In this document: positions 56,400 to 64,000 of the stretch, in pieces | Position numbering within the stretch: the stretch's first letter is position 1 | Layout of the letters: each line of letters starts with the position of its first letter | Assembly: GCF_900096585.1 (NCBI RefSeq) | Contig: NZ_FMYH01000004.1 | Span: 1 to 64,000 of the forward strand | Origin: Sanguibacter gelidistatuariae | GTDB lineage: Bacteria > Actinomycetota > Actinomycetes > Actinomycetales > Cellulomonadaceae | Length of the DNA: 64,000 nucleotides | Reading direction: 5' to 3' | The notes under the pieces: generated by a model | Databases searched by the model: none | Seen by the model: the letters and a program-made list of their open reading frames with translations, nothing else | What the model was told of the DNA's origin: nothing | Made by a program: the position numbers and the translations under genes

Positions 56400-57638
56400 T
56401 CAGGTGAGGTTGAGCTGGCGCACCGTCTCGAGCGCCCACGGCAGGGCCGTGAGGTAGGCACGCGCCACCTGGTCAGGGGTCCAGGCGGTCTCGACGATGG
56501 CGGCGATGTCGCCCTGCTCGTGAGCGATGACGGCAGCCAGAGCCGCGCCGAGGGGCCCCTCGTAGTTCTCGAGCGCGTCGGCGACCTCGGCCGAGACGAG
56601 AGACTTCTCCACGAGCACGCCCACCGGGATCCCCGTCTCCTCGGAGAAGGCCGAGAGCAGGCCCACGGTGTACCCGGTGTCGTCCCCGATGAGCTCCCGG
56701 CAGGCTGCCGCGCGGGCGAGCAGGTACCACAACGCGTCCATCTGCTGCACGCGCGAGCTGATCAGCGACGCCATGACCAGGGTGGTCAGGCGGGTGGGTC
56801 CGAGCATGATGATCGCGCGGTGCAGCGAGTCCACCCGCTGTGGCAGGCCGATCGCGACCGAGTTCACCAGGTGCAGCACCCGGACGGTCATCTCGGGGTC
56901 GCTCGAGAGCACCTCGGCGATCCGGCCGGTGTCGACGTCGGAGGCGGCGAGCAGTCGGACGGTCTCGAGGCACTGGATCTCTCCGGCGTCGAGGTTGCGC
57001 TTCTGCTGAGGCTTCTCGTGCTGGTAGATCGACCCCATGATGTAGTCGACGCCGAGGTCCCAGGCGCGGGCAGGGCCCAACTTGCCATGAACGTTCTCGG
57101 CGATGACGGACACACCGGCGTTGTGGGCGATCTCGACGAGGGTGGCGACGTCCAGGCCCTTGACTCCGATGTCGATCATGACGTGGGACACGAAGGGCAG
57201 CAGGGCGCGCTGGCCTGGCTGGTCGGTGAAGTCGACAAGGATCGTGCGGATCGAGCGTTCGGACAGCGCGATGATGTTCTCCGCACCGTCCGCTCGAAGG
57301 GCTTCGCTCGGGTGGATGAGGAGTCCGACGCCGCCGCCGCTGGGCGGGATGGAGGCCTCGCCGGAGAGCATGTCGACCGTGGCCCAGATGAAGGCCGGGC
57401 GGTCGGCGACATACTTCGCGAGATCGACCGTGCGATAGGCCAGGTGCAGCGCCTCAGTCATCTCCTTGGGGGAGGCATCGAGGCTGTTGACGATGGGCAG
57501 GGCATACGCGAGCACCTGACGCCGTCGGTCGACGATCGCCAACCGACTGAAGACCGGGGCGGATGCGGCGGCGTGCTGTGCGGGCCGGGTTCCCAGGTCG
57601 ATGGTCGGGGACTGTGGCAGCGATCTCGTGTGGTCCAT
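56400..57638 (-). CDS. EAL-HDOD (YuxH-type) signalling protein, EAL degenerate
   Basis: 412 residues. The N-terminal EAL-like domain (about 25-205) lacks the EAL/ELL Glu: the strand reads QVLAYALPIV. VIAENV keeps one metal-ligand position, and MGSIYQHEKP replaces QGYxxxxP. The C-terminal HDOD domain (about 215-405; LLAASDVDTGRIAEVLSSDP, RAIIMLGP) follows. Probably binds rather than cleaves c-di-GMP and regulates motility, given its place beside fliW. GAGGAA precedes the ATG at 57638; it is 47 nt downstream of the fliW stop. Confidence 0.83.
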   Translation of the reverse strand: MDHTRSLPQSPTIDLGTRPAQHAAASAPVFSRLAIVDRRRQVLAYALPIVNSLDASPKEMTEALHLAYRTVDLAKYVADRPAFIWATVDMLSGEASIPPSGGGVGLLIHPSEALRADGAENIIALSERSIRTILVDFTDQPGQRALLPFVSHVMIDIGVKGLDVATLVEIAHNAGVSVIAENVHGKLGPARAWDLGVDYIMGSIYQHEKPQQKRNLDAGEIQCLETVRLLAASDVDTGRIAEVLSSDPEMTVRVLHLVNSVAIGLPQRVDSLHRAIIMLGPTRLTTLVMASLISSRVQQMDALWYLLARAAACRELIGDDTGYTVGLLSAFSEETGIPVGVLVEKSLVSAEVADALENYEGPLGAALAAVIAHEQGDIAAIVETAWTPDQVARAYLTALPWALETVRQLNLT

Positions 57639-57685
57639 GATTTCCTCGGGTGATGTGGCGCCGGGCCGGCGGGGAAGCGGGACGT

Positions 57686-58075
57686 TCAGGCAGCGGCGAA
57701 CGGGGCGCGCAGGGGCCAGGGTGTTCCTTCGAGGATCACCTGGAGCGCGTCTCCGGTCTCGGTGTTCAGGATGACGGGGGCAAGGAGGTTTGCCGTGGCC
57801 GGGGCCGCGTCGGTGCGTGGGGTGACGATGACCAGGACCGCGCAGCGCGGGTCGGTGCCGCCATCGAGGTGGACGGCCGCGAGCGACGATGCCTCGAGCG
57901 ACGGCGTGTACTCCTCGAAGTACGGGCCGGGCTGGACGAGGAACAGCCGGGTCGGGTCGTCCCCTGTGCCGCGGAGGCTGAACAGCAGCCCGTTGTCGTC
58001 GAGCGAGGCGAGGGAGAAGTGCATCCCGGCCGACAGCCCGGGGAGCTTCTCGACGAAGTGGACCTCGGTGATCAC
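57686..58075 (-). CDS. fliW: Flagellar assembly factor FliW
   Basis: 129 residues. FliW binds flagellin and, in other bacteria, antagonises the translational repressor CsrA. Conserved FLVQPGPYFEEYTP and NLLAPVILN blocks are present. The GTG start overlaps the flgL stop (GTGA). csrA, often the next gene, is absent here; the EAL-HDOD gene takes that place. Confidence 0.88.
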   Translation of the reverse strand: MITEVHFVEKLPGLSAGMHFSLASLDDNGLLFSLRGTGDDPTRLFLVQPGPYFEEYTPSLEASSLAAVHLDGGTDPRCAVLVIVTPRTDAAPATANLLAPVILNTETGDALQVILEGTPWPLRAPFAAA

Positions 58076-58980
58076 CGCAGGTAGTCCATCAGGCTGGGCT
58101 GCAGGACGCGGGCAGTCGCGCCGAGGGCCGCCTTGTAGGCGACCTCCTGCATTTGCAGCTCGATGATGGTCAGGGGCAGGTCGATGTCCTCGACCCCGGA
58201 GATGTCGCTCTTGAGGGTCATGATCTTGTTCGTCAGATTCTCCTGGGCCGAGGTGAGCTGGTTGGTGCGCGCGCCGATGCTCGCGGCCTGGCTGAGCATC
58301 CCCGAGAGGCGGGTGTCGATCGTGGCCAGGGCGCCGGAGACGTCTTCGTTCTTGCGGAGTTTGTCGGCGACGTCGGTGAGCACCGCGAAGATTGTCGGGT
58401 CCACGCCAGCGGGGTCTGAATTGGTGCCGAACACCTTGCCGCCGTCGGTGTCGACCCGTACGGTCGTGCCTGCACCCACCCGGCGCTCGACGATTCCCTT
58501 GGGATCAGTGAACTCGTACACGCCCGGCGTCGTCTCGGTGAACGCAGGTCCGTCAGCGGTGCCGGCAAAGATCGAACGGCCGAGGAAGGTCGTGTTCGCC
58601 TGGGCGGCGAGGGCCTTCGAGATGCCCTCGAGCTCGACGGCGAGCGCCTCGCGGCCCTCGGGGCCGAGCGCACCGGTGTTGGAGCCCTGGACGACGAGGT
58701 TGCGCGCACGGTTCAGGAATCCCAGCGACGTGCTCATGGCGGTGTCGGCGGCGGTCAACCAGCTCACGCCGTCCTGGGCGTTGCGCGCATACTGGGTCGA
58801 GGCGCGCTGCTCCTTGCGCAGGGCCATCGCATCGGCTGTCTTGGCCGGGTCGTCGGAGGCCTTGGTGATGAGCTTCCCGCTCGAGGCCCGGGCCTGCAGG
58901 TCCGACATCTTGCTGAGGTTGGCCTGCAGGTTGGCCAGGGAGGTGCGCTGGGTGGACTGGTGCGTGACGCGGGTGATCAT
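58072..58980 (-). CDS. flgL: Flagellar hook-associated protein 3, FlgL
   Basis: 302 residues. The flagellin-like N-terminal helix (RVTHQSTQRTSLANLQANLSKMSDLQARASSGKLI, in pieces) and C-terminal LPLTIIELQMQEVAYKAALGATARVL surround a short variable middle. Exported by the flagellar type III system, joins hook to filament. ATG at 58980 overlaps the flgK stop (ATGA). Confidence 0.94.
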   Translation of the reverse strand: MITRVTHQSTQRTSLANLQANLSKMSDLQARASSGKLITKASDDPAKTADAMALRKEQRASTQYARNAQDGVSWLTAADTAMSTSLGFLNRARNLVVQGSNTGALGPEGREALAVELEGISKALAAQANTTFLGRSIFAGTADGPAFTETTPGVYEFTDPKGIVERRVGAGTTVRVDTDGGKVFGTNSDPAGVDPTIFAVLTDVADKLRKNEDVSGALATIDTRLSGMLSQAASIGARTNQLTSAQENLTNKIMTLKSDISGVEDIDLPLTIIELQMQEVAYKAALGATARVLQPSLMDYLR

Positions 58981-60410
58981 CGGCCAACGACTCCTGTTCG
59001 GTTGATGAGCTGGTCGAGCATCTCGTCGATCGTGGTCATGACACGGGCCGCGCCCTGGTAGGCGCGCTGGAAGGACAGCAGGTTGATGCTCTCCTCGTCC
59101 TGGTCCACCGCGGTCTGGGACAGCTGGAGACTTTCTGCGGTCATCCGGGCCGCCTCCGAGACCGTCGCGCTCTGCAGGGCGGCCTTCGCCTTGACGCCGG
59201 TCGCGACCACAAAGGTTGACCATACGGTGTCGGGGCTGTCCTTGGACTCGCCGATCTGGGAGATCTTGTCGGCGATCGAGCTGTCCTTCGCGCCCTTGGC
59301 CGGGTCGCCGGTGACGATCTGGGTCGTGTCGGTGATGGCGACCCGCAGGCCGAGTGCGGCGGGCGAGCCGGCGTCGATCGAGAAGAAGTCGACACCGGTC
59401 CCGCCCGACGCGACCGGGATGTTGTGGATCGCATTTACGGTGTCCCTCAGCTTGTCGGCCAGGGCGTTGTACGACTGGGCCGCCTGGGCCAGCAGCCCAC
59501 CGGTTCCCTGGTCGTTGTAGGGGGCCAGCACGCTGAGCGCCCCGGCAAGCTCCCCGCCCTCGAGCGCGGCCGGGGTGCCGGCGGGAACTCGGTCCCACTC
59601 GACACGGACCGGATCCGCGTCGGTGCCGGTGGCCCCGAGCATCTCGGTGCTGCCCACCAGCTTGATCTTGTTGGCAGTCACCCCGGACACGAGGGGGTTG
59701 CCGGCGAGGTTGACGTCGACCGTCCCGTCCTCACGGTTACGCACCGTGGTCCCGGCGAGCGCGGAGAGGGACGTGGTGAGGAGGTTGCGCTGGTCGATCA
59801 GCTCGTTGGCGTTGCCACCCGAGACCGAGATCGACCGGATCTTCTCGTTGAGCTCGGCGACGGCGGAGGCAGCCGAGTTGATGTCGGAGACGAGCATGTC
59901 CGCCTTGGACCTGGTCTGGTCCCACTGGGTGACGACCGCGGAGTAGCCGGTGGCGATGGATCGCTGGACCGAGTTCGCGCCCTCCAGGAGGACCTGGCCG
60001 ACGGCGGCGCTGCCCGGGGAGGCGACCATGTCCTGCCAGGTCGCCCAGAAGTCGTCGAGCTGCTTGGAGATGCCGTTGTCCCCGGGCTCGGCGATCGTCG
60101 ACTCGAGGCGCTTGTACGCGTCGGTGCGCGCGGCGAGGTAGGACGCCGAGGAGGTCGTGGTGCGCACCCGGGCGTCCATGAACAGATCACCGAGCCGGGA
60201 GACCCCGGTGGCCTGGACGCCGTTGCCGATCAGGCTGCCCTGAGAAAAGAGCGTGGCACCCTGACCGGCGCCGACTGACGCCGTGTCCAACCGCTGCCGG
60301 GTGTAGCCCACGGTGTTGACGTTGGCGATGTTCTGGCCGGCGATCTCCAGAGCCTGACGCTGCGTGGTCAGGGAGGAGAGGGCCGTGGACAGTCCGGAGA
60401 AGGTGCTCAT
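58977..60410 (-). CDS. flgK: Flagellar hook-associated protein 1, FlgK
   Basis: 477 residues. N-terminal STFSGLSTALSSLTTQRQALEIAGQNIANVNTVGYTRQR (here in parts) is the flagellar rod/hook N-motif; the C-terminal LLSFQRAYQGAARVMTTIDEMLDQLI pairs with it in a coiled coil. Second gene of flgN-flgK-flgL-fliW; 6 nt after flgN. Confidence 0.95.
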   Translation of the reverse strand: MSTFSGLSTALSSLTTQRQALEIAGQNIANVNTVGYTRQRLDTASVGAGQGATLFSQGSLIGNGVQATGVSRLGDLFMDARVRTTTSSASYLAARTDAYKRLESTIAEPGDNGISKQLDDFWATWQDMVASPGSAAVGQVLLEGANSVQRSIATGYSAVVTQWDQTRSKADMLVSDINSAASAVAELNEKIRSISVSGGNANELIDQRNLLTTSLSALAGTTVRNREDGTVDVNLAGNPLVSGVTANKIKLVGSTEMLGATGTDADPVRVEWDRVPAGTPAALEGGELAGALSVLAPYNDQGTGGLLAQAAQSYNALADKLRDTVNAIHNIPVASGGTGVDFFSIDAGSPAALGLRVAITDTTQIVTGDPAKGAKDSSIADKISQIGESKDSPDTVWSTFVVATGVKAKAALQSATVSEAARMTAESLQLSQTAVDQDEESINLLSFQRAYQGAARVMTTIDEMLDQLINRTGVVGR

Positions 60411-60416
60411 AGGTTC

Positions 60417-60899
60417 TCAGAATTTCTGATCGAGGAGACGAGCCGCGACCTCGCGCTGGGCGGTCGAGCCGGTGGCGTCATATGTCTGGGAGTCGTGGTG
60501 GAGGTTGGCGAGGGCCTCCTGCGTGGCGCGATGCGACGTCGAGATGAGCTCGCGGTTGCCGGCTGCGAGGGAGTCGATCTGGGTGGTCAGCTCAAGGAAG
60601 GCCTGGCGGTGGGCGCGCAACAGCTCGTCCCACGGGGCCGGGGCCGCGTCGGCGAGCTCGTGGAGGGTGCGGCCGGGCTCTAGGCCCAGGCTGCGGGCGA
60701 CGTCGTCGGACTCCACGGAGCGGCCGAGCTCGACCTCGCGGATCTGCTCAAGGACGTTCTCCACCTCGCGGGTGGCATGGCCGAGCCAACGGGTCTTGCC
60801 GCTGGTCAGGAGCAGCTGCTCCTCCTCGAGTTTGAACAGCAGCAGCTCAAGGAGCTGGCGTTCGCGCCAGAGGACGCTTGTCAGCGCTTGAAGGGTCAT
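60417..60899 (-). CDS. flgN: FlgN-family flagellar chaperone
   Basis: 160 residues, helical throughout (LLELLLFKLEEEQLLL; LGLEPGRTLHELADAAP; LTTQIDSLAAGNRELI). FlgN binds FlgK and FlgL before export, which fits its position at the head of their operon. GGAG 9 nt upstream supports the ATG at 60899. Confidence 0.88.
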   Translation of the reverse strand: MTLQALTSVLWRERQLLELLLFKLEEEQLLLTSGKTRWLGHATREVENVLEQIREVELGRSVESDDVARSLGLEPGRTLHELADAAPAPWDELLRAHRQAFLELTTQIDSLAAGNRELISTSHRATQEALANLHHDSQTYDATGSTAQREVAARLLDQKF

Positions 60900-61271
60900 G
60901 AGGGCTTCGCTCCTTGTCGTTGGTAGACGGTATGAGGATCCGCACACGGTTCACATCGGACGACGACGCGAGTCCATGAGGTTTCCATGCCGCCGATCTC
61001 ACCTGTGTCATCCACGACAGCATCGTGTGTGTCACATCTGGCCCGAGATCTCTTCTGAGATCAGGATAGGACGCCCCTCGAGGAGCGGCGATGGGGGCTC
61101 CGGTCGGCGTTTGTGCTGGTGGGAGGGAGATGGCGTGAAAACGCTGTCAACGGGACGCGGCACTGATGGGTACTTCTCCCCATTGCTATCTGACGCCGAC
61201 TGTGGATCGGAGCGGGTGAAAACGATGGTCAATGGTTGAACAAATCGGTTTCACCCCTGATATTGGTTCAT
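60900..61271. promoter_or_regulatory. 372-nt divergent regulatory region between flgN and the flagellar sigma gene
   Basis: It holds no gene I can support. Three repeats stand out: a GATCTC/GAGATC stem-loop at 61047-61062; a direct repeat GTGAAAACGCTGTCAACG (61135) and GTGAAAACGATGGTCAATGG (61216), 81 nt apart; and an inverted repeat GGGTGAAAACGAT (61214-61226) with ATCGGTTTCACCC (61244-61256), 12 of 13 matching, ending 15 nt before the sigma gene start. These are candidate sites for a flagellar master regulator. Confidence 0.6.
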
Positions 61272-62156
61272 ATGCAGCCCATGGACGCCGACCAGACCCA
61301 GCTGGTCACACAGAACCTCCCGCTGATCGGCTATCACGTCAGCGAGATGCTCATGCGCGTCCCCAACCACGTATCGCGAGACGATCTGGCCTCGGCCGGG
61401 GCGTTGGCCCTGGTCCAAGCCGCCCGAGCCTACGACGCCACGACCGGGGTCCCCTTCAACCGCTACGCCTCGATCCGGATCAAGGGTTCGATGGTCGACG
61501 AGCTCCGCTCGATGGACTGGGTCACCCGGGGCGCCCGGCAACGCGCCCGTCAGTTCACCACGGTGGCCGACGAGCTGACCGCGAACCTCGGACGGGCTCC
61601 GTCCCGTGACGAGGTCGCGGCCGCGCTCGGCGTCGAGGTCAGCGAGGTGGACACCGCCCGGCAGCACGCTGCGACCCGGGTGCTCAGCCTCGAGGGCTAC
61701 GACGGTGCGCTCGCCGAGGTGCTGCCGGCCCGCGGGATCGGTCCCGAGGAGTCCGTGATCGTCGACGAGCGGCTGCGCTACCTCACCGCGGCCGTCGAGA
61801 CGCTCCCCGAGCGGCTGCGCACCGTCGTCGAGCAGGTGTTCTTCCACGACCGGTCGGTCACCGACATCGCCAAGGATCTCGGGGTGACTCAATCCCGCGT
61901 CAGCCAGCTGCGCGCCGAGGCGATGCTGCTGTTGCGCGACGGCATGAACACCCACCTCGACCCGGCGATGGTCCCGACCCCCGCCCAGCCCGACGGCGTG
62001 GCCCAGCGCCGGCGCGAGACATACTTCTCGGCGATCGCCGAGCGGGCCGCCCACAGCTCCTCGAGCGTTGCGCTCGCCGGGATGACCGTCGCGGGGGCGC
62101 TGCGGGACGGCTCCGGGGCGCCGGGGGGGCACGCCGGCCTGGTGGCTGTGGGTTAA
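61272..62156 (+). CDS. fliA: Flagellar-type sigma factor (FliA/WhiG/SigD family)
   Basis: 294 residues. Region 2 LPLIGYHVSEMLMRVP, YASIRIKGSMVDELRSMDWV; region 3 RGARQRARQF; region 4 RSVTDIAKDLGVTQSRVSQLRAEA. It directs RNA polymerase to flagellar late genes. A disordered tail of about 65 residues after region 4 is unusual. Start: ATG at 61272 or 61281; neither has a Shine-Dalgarno. Its neighbourhood, rather than similarity alone, argues for FliA over WhiG. Confidence 0.88.
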   Translation: MQPMDADQTQLVTQNLPLIGYHVSEMLMRVPNHVSRDDLASAGALALVQAARAYDATTGVPFNRYASIRIKGSMVDELRSMDWVTRGARQRARQFTTVADELTANLGRAPSRDEVAAALGVEVSEVDTARQHAATRVLSLEGYDGALAEVLPARGIGPEESVIVDERLRYLTAAVETLPERLRTVVEQVFFHDRSVTDIAKDLGVTQSRVSQLRAEAMLLLRDGMNTHLDPAMVPTPAQPDGVAQRRRETYFSAIAERAAHSSSSVALAGMTVAGALRDGSGAPGGHAGLVAVG

Positions 62157-62287
62157 CGGGTTAACGCTCACAACGCCTTCCGTCGTCGGGTGGGTCGTCA
62201 CCGCTCCCCGTCTGTGGCGGTCGGAGCCGGACTAATACCAGCCGCGACGTTGCCGATGGGACACCCACCAGCAACCAGGGAGCCAGG

Positions 62288-63829
62288 ATGTCCGTGCTCA
62301 GCGCGCCGAAGATCTCAGCAGTACTCATCGTCAAGGACGAAGAGGCTGTGCTCGACGAGTGCCTCGCGGCCCTGCACTGGGCCGACGAGATCGTCGTCTA
62401 CGACACCGGGTCGAGCGACGCGACGCGGGAGATCGCCGCGAAGTACACCGACGTGGTTGTCGAGGGGTACTGGGACGACGACTTCGGAGCGGCCCGCAAC
62501 CGGGCGCTGGATCACGCGACGCACGTGTGGGTACTGAACGTCGACGCGGACGAGGTGTTCGTCGGGCCCCCCGAGGCGATTCGTAGCGCTCTCAGGTCCG
62601 GGGTGACGTCGCGTTCCATCCTCGTCGAGAGTGTGGACGAGAATGCGGGCGCGAGTGGGACGGTGTCGATCATCCGCCTCTTCAGGAAGGACCTCTATTG
62701 CTTTGCGGGTCGCCTCCACGAACAGGCGGTGCAACGGCCGGGCGCGACCGCACCGCTCTCTCCGCGGCCGCTGCACCATGTCAAGCTGCTGCACTCGGGC
62801 TATGAAGCGGCGCGCATCATCGAGCGGGGCAAAGGGGAGCGGAACCTCGATCTCGCACGGCGGGACCTTGCTGAGTCCATCTCGCGAGGGGACAGTGACG
62901 CTGCCATTGCGCTCCGGAAGGCGAACGTTGCGCGGTCGATGAGCTTCGGCGGATCGTTCGACGACGCGCTGAGCTTCGCTGAAGCAGCGTTCGCCGAGGG
63001 GGCTCTGGCGGACCGCGATCTCGCGACACTTGCGAAGGCCATGTGCGCGACTGCGATGCTTCTTGACGACAACGAGAAGGTCGAACGCTGGTGGCAGCGG
63101 TGGCACGACTCCGGCGAGAACCCGGTCTGGGCCCTCGCCTGGATTGCCCCCTGGCTCGCCCGCCGCGGGATGGTAGACGAGCTCCTGTCGGTCCTCGACC
63201 GCATCCCGACAACTGTCGTGGATCCCTCGGGCGAACGGTTCCTCAAGGTGGACCTCGCCCCATTGCACGTGTGGGCGCTCCTGATGTCCGGCAAGCACAA
63301 GCGTGCCGTGGGAGTAGCGATCGATGCTGCCCGCAAGGGACGCCCCTCGCTCGTTCCCGGGGCACTGACGGAGCTCTTCGACCACGCAGGCCTCCACGTA
63401 TCCGCGCTGCTCACGGAGATCGACGACTCTCTGTGGATGACGCTCGTCATGCAGTGTGTCCAGGACGGGTCCAGGAGCTCGCGGCGCTTCCTCGAGGCGA
63501 TGAACGCCGCTCGACCGGGCGACGCTGCCGTGCTCCTGGCAGGGTCTGCCCTGGCGCCGCGCCTGAGCCTCGAAGAAGCGGCGTCGTGGGCGATCGAGCT
63601 GAGGCAGCAGGGTTTCGCGGAGGAGTGCCCGCTGGTCGCGATCGCGGGCAACGAAGCTCTCGACCCGCGACAGCGCGCGATAGCCGGCGCCATGGCCGTC
63701 GACATCTACGGCGATGACCGCGCGCTTCCAGGTCTTGGTGACGCACTGGCGCGGGTGGCGCCCGACGACGAGGCGGAGCTCATCGCCCAGCTCGACATCG
63801 TCGCGCCAGGCCTGGTGAGCGCCGCCTGA
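62288..63829 (+). CDS. Family 2 glycosyltransferase with C-terminal helical repeats
   Basis: 513 residues. GT-A catalytic domain at 1-200: SAVLIVKDEE start, VYDTGSSDAT, DDDFGAARNRAL, and VDADEV (DxD metal site). The remaining 300 residues are TPR-like helices (RDLATLAKAMCATAML and similar). Between the flagellar sigma gene and flagellin, it most likely glycosylates flagellin in the cytosol. AGGGAGCCAGG precedes the ATG at 62288. Confidence 0.85.
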   Translation: MSVLSAPKISAVLIVKDEEAVLDECLAALHWADEIVVYDTGSSDATREIAAKYTDVVVEGYWDDDFGAARNRALDHATHVWVLNVDADEVFVGPPEAIRSALRSGVTSRSILVESVDENAGASGTVSIIRLFRKDLYCFAGRLHEQAVQRPGATAPLSPRPLHHVKLLHSGYEAARIIERGKGERNLDLARRDLAESISRGDSDAAIALRKANVARSMSFGGSFDDALSFAEAAFAEGALADRDLATLAKAMCATAMLLDDNEKVERWWQRWHDSGENPVWALAWIAPWLARRGMVDELLSVLDRIPTTVVDPSGERFLKVDLAPLHVWALLMSGKHKRAVGVAIDAARKGRPSLVPGALTELFDHAGLHVSALLTEIDDSLWMTLVMQCVQDGSRSSRRFLEAMNAARPGDAAVLLAGSALAPRLSLEEAASWAIELRQQGFAEECPLVAIAGNEALDPRQRAIAGAMAVDIYGDDRALPGLGDALARVAPDDEAELIAQLDIVAPGLVSAA

Positions 63830-63880
63830 CCGGCAGCGCGAAAATGCTTCCCACGAAATTCTTATGCCCTCGGGGGACTA

Positions 63881-63888
63881 CCCGATAG
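63881..63888 (+). promoter_or_regulatory. Candidate flagellar-sigma -10 element upstream of flagellin
   Basis: CCCGATAG resembles GCCGATAA, the FliA/WhiG -10 consensus, and lies 63 nt before the flagellin start. At the 15-nt spacing the -35 position reads TTAT (63862-63865) against TAAA, so support is partial. Confidence 0.45.
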
Positions 63889-63951
63889 GCAGAGTGGCAG
63901 CCCACGGACGGGCGCCTCAGTTCGGCCCCCTTTTCACGGAAGAAGATCATC

Positions 63952-64000
63952 ATGGGTCTCTCGATCAACCAGAACATCGCGGCAACCAACTCCTACCGCA
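63952..64000 (+). CDS. Flagellin, N-terminal fragment (cut by window edge)
   Basis: ATG at 63952 opens MGLSINQNIAATNSYR, the conserved flagellin N-terminal D0 helix. GGAAGAAG precedes it. Only 16 codons are inside the window. Confidence 0.88.
   Translation, partial: MGLSINQNIAATNSYR

Overview
The window is chromosomal DNA from a high-GC actinobacterium. Frequent GTG/TTG starts, many apparently leaderless genes, trehalose synthesis by OtsAB, an MsiK-type sugar ATPase, CIRCE-controlled groEL, DUF3027, DUF3263 and LytR_C proteins, and a polar-type flagellar cluster together suggest a motile, carbohydrate-using member of Micrococcales close to Cellulomonadaceae/Sanguibacteraceae. The genus cannot be fixed from sequence reading alone. 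I see no IS element, prophage, CRISPR array or rRNA; there is one tRNA (Thr, TGT).

Layout. 1-308: nothing convincingly coding. 0.3-3.7 kb: sugar-lactone oxidase, divergent from a TetR/PLP-fold pair. 3.8-6.3 kb: cysS-rlmB. 6.4-9.0 kb: a DUF4032 protein and the multi-sugar ATPase msiK, both on the minus strand. 9.1-11.4 kb: otsA-otsB. 11.5-14.2 kb: membrane Ser/Thr kinase and a DsbA-like thioredoxin-fold protein, then tRNA-Thr and a Kup potassium transporter. 16.5-18.4 kb: GIY-YIG protein, Nudix hydrolase, TetR. 18.4-27.2 kb: an oligosaccharide-use locus: TetR with an operator, a GH3 beta-glucosidase, and a peptide-family (family 5) ABC importer with a strong internal hairpin after the binding-protein gene. 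27.3-33.6 kb: SGNH hydrolase, uracil-DNA glycosylase, DUF3263, LytR_C protein, FAD oxidoreductase, membrane-anchored glucoamylase-like protein. 33.6-37.5 kb: groEL with two CIRCE sites, and a GH13 alpha-glucosidase. 37.6-46 kb: orphan WXG100, HD hydrolase, two-component system, NYN protein, a class I amidotransferase that has lost its catalytic Cys and His, PspA and a TPM-domain protein. 46.3-50.4 kb: XPB-type helicase plus partner. 50.4-56.4 kb: UDP-glucose dehydrogenase, cold-shock protein, DUF3027, large sacsin-like ATPase. 56.4-64 kb: flagellar region (degenerate EAL-HDOD protein, FliW, FlgL, FlgK, FlgN; divergent flagellar sigma factor, glycosyltransferase, start of flagellin).

The most unusual feature is a set of intergenic palindromes of fixed length. 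Four elements of exactly 66 nt (6392, 27244, 31934, 42994) share their ends (CCGCTGAG...CTCAGCGG) and sit in every convergent gene gap longer than 100 nt. One of them has a completely different interior that is still self-complementary. A second family of exactly 95 nt (35594, 46143) carries four copies of an 11-14 nt unit (GAACTCGTGA core) in nested inverted order with fixed 20-nt offsets, in co-directional gaps. A third, single hairpin of 63 nt lies at 32018. They look like a modular system of bidirectional terminators or mobilised palindromes with no transposase in the window.

A second window-wide pattern: at least ten genes have a TANNNT box ending 6-7 nt before the start codon and no Shine-Dalgarno sequence, the signature of leaderless transcripts.
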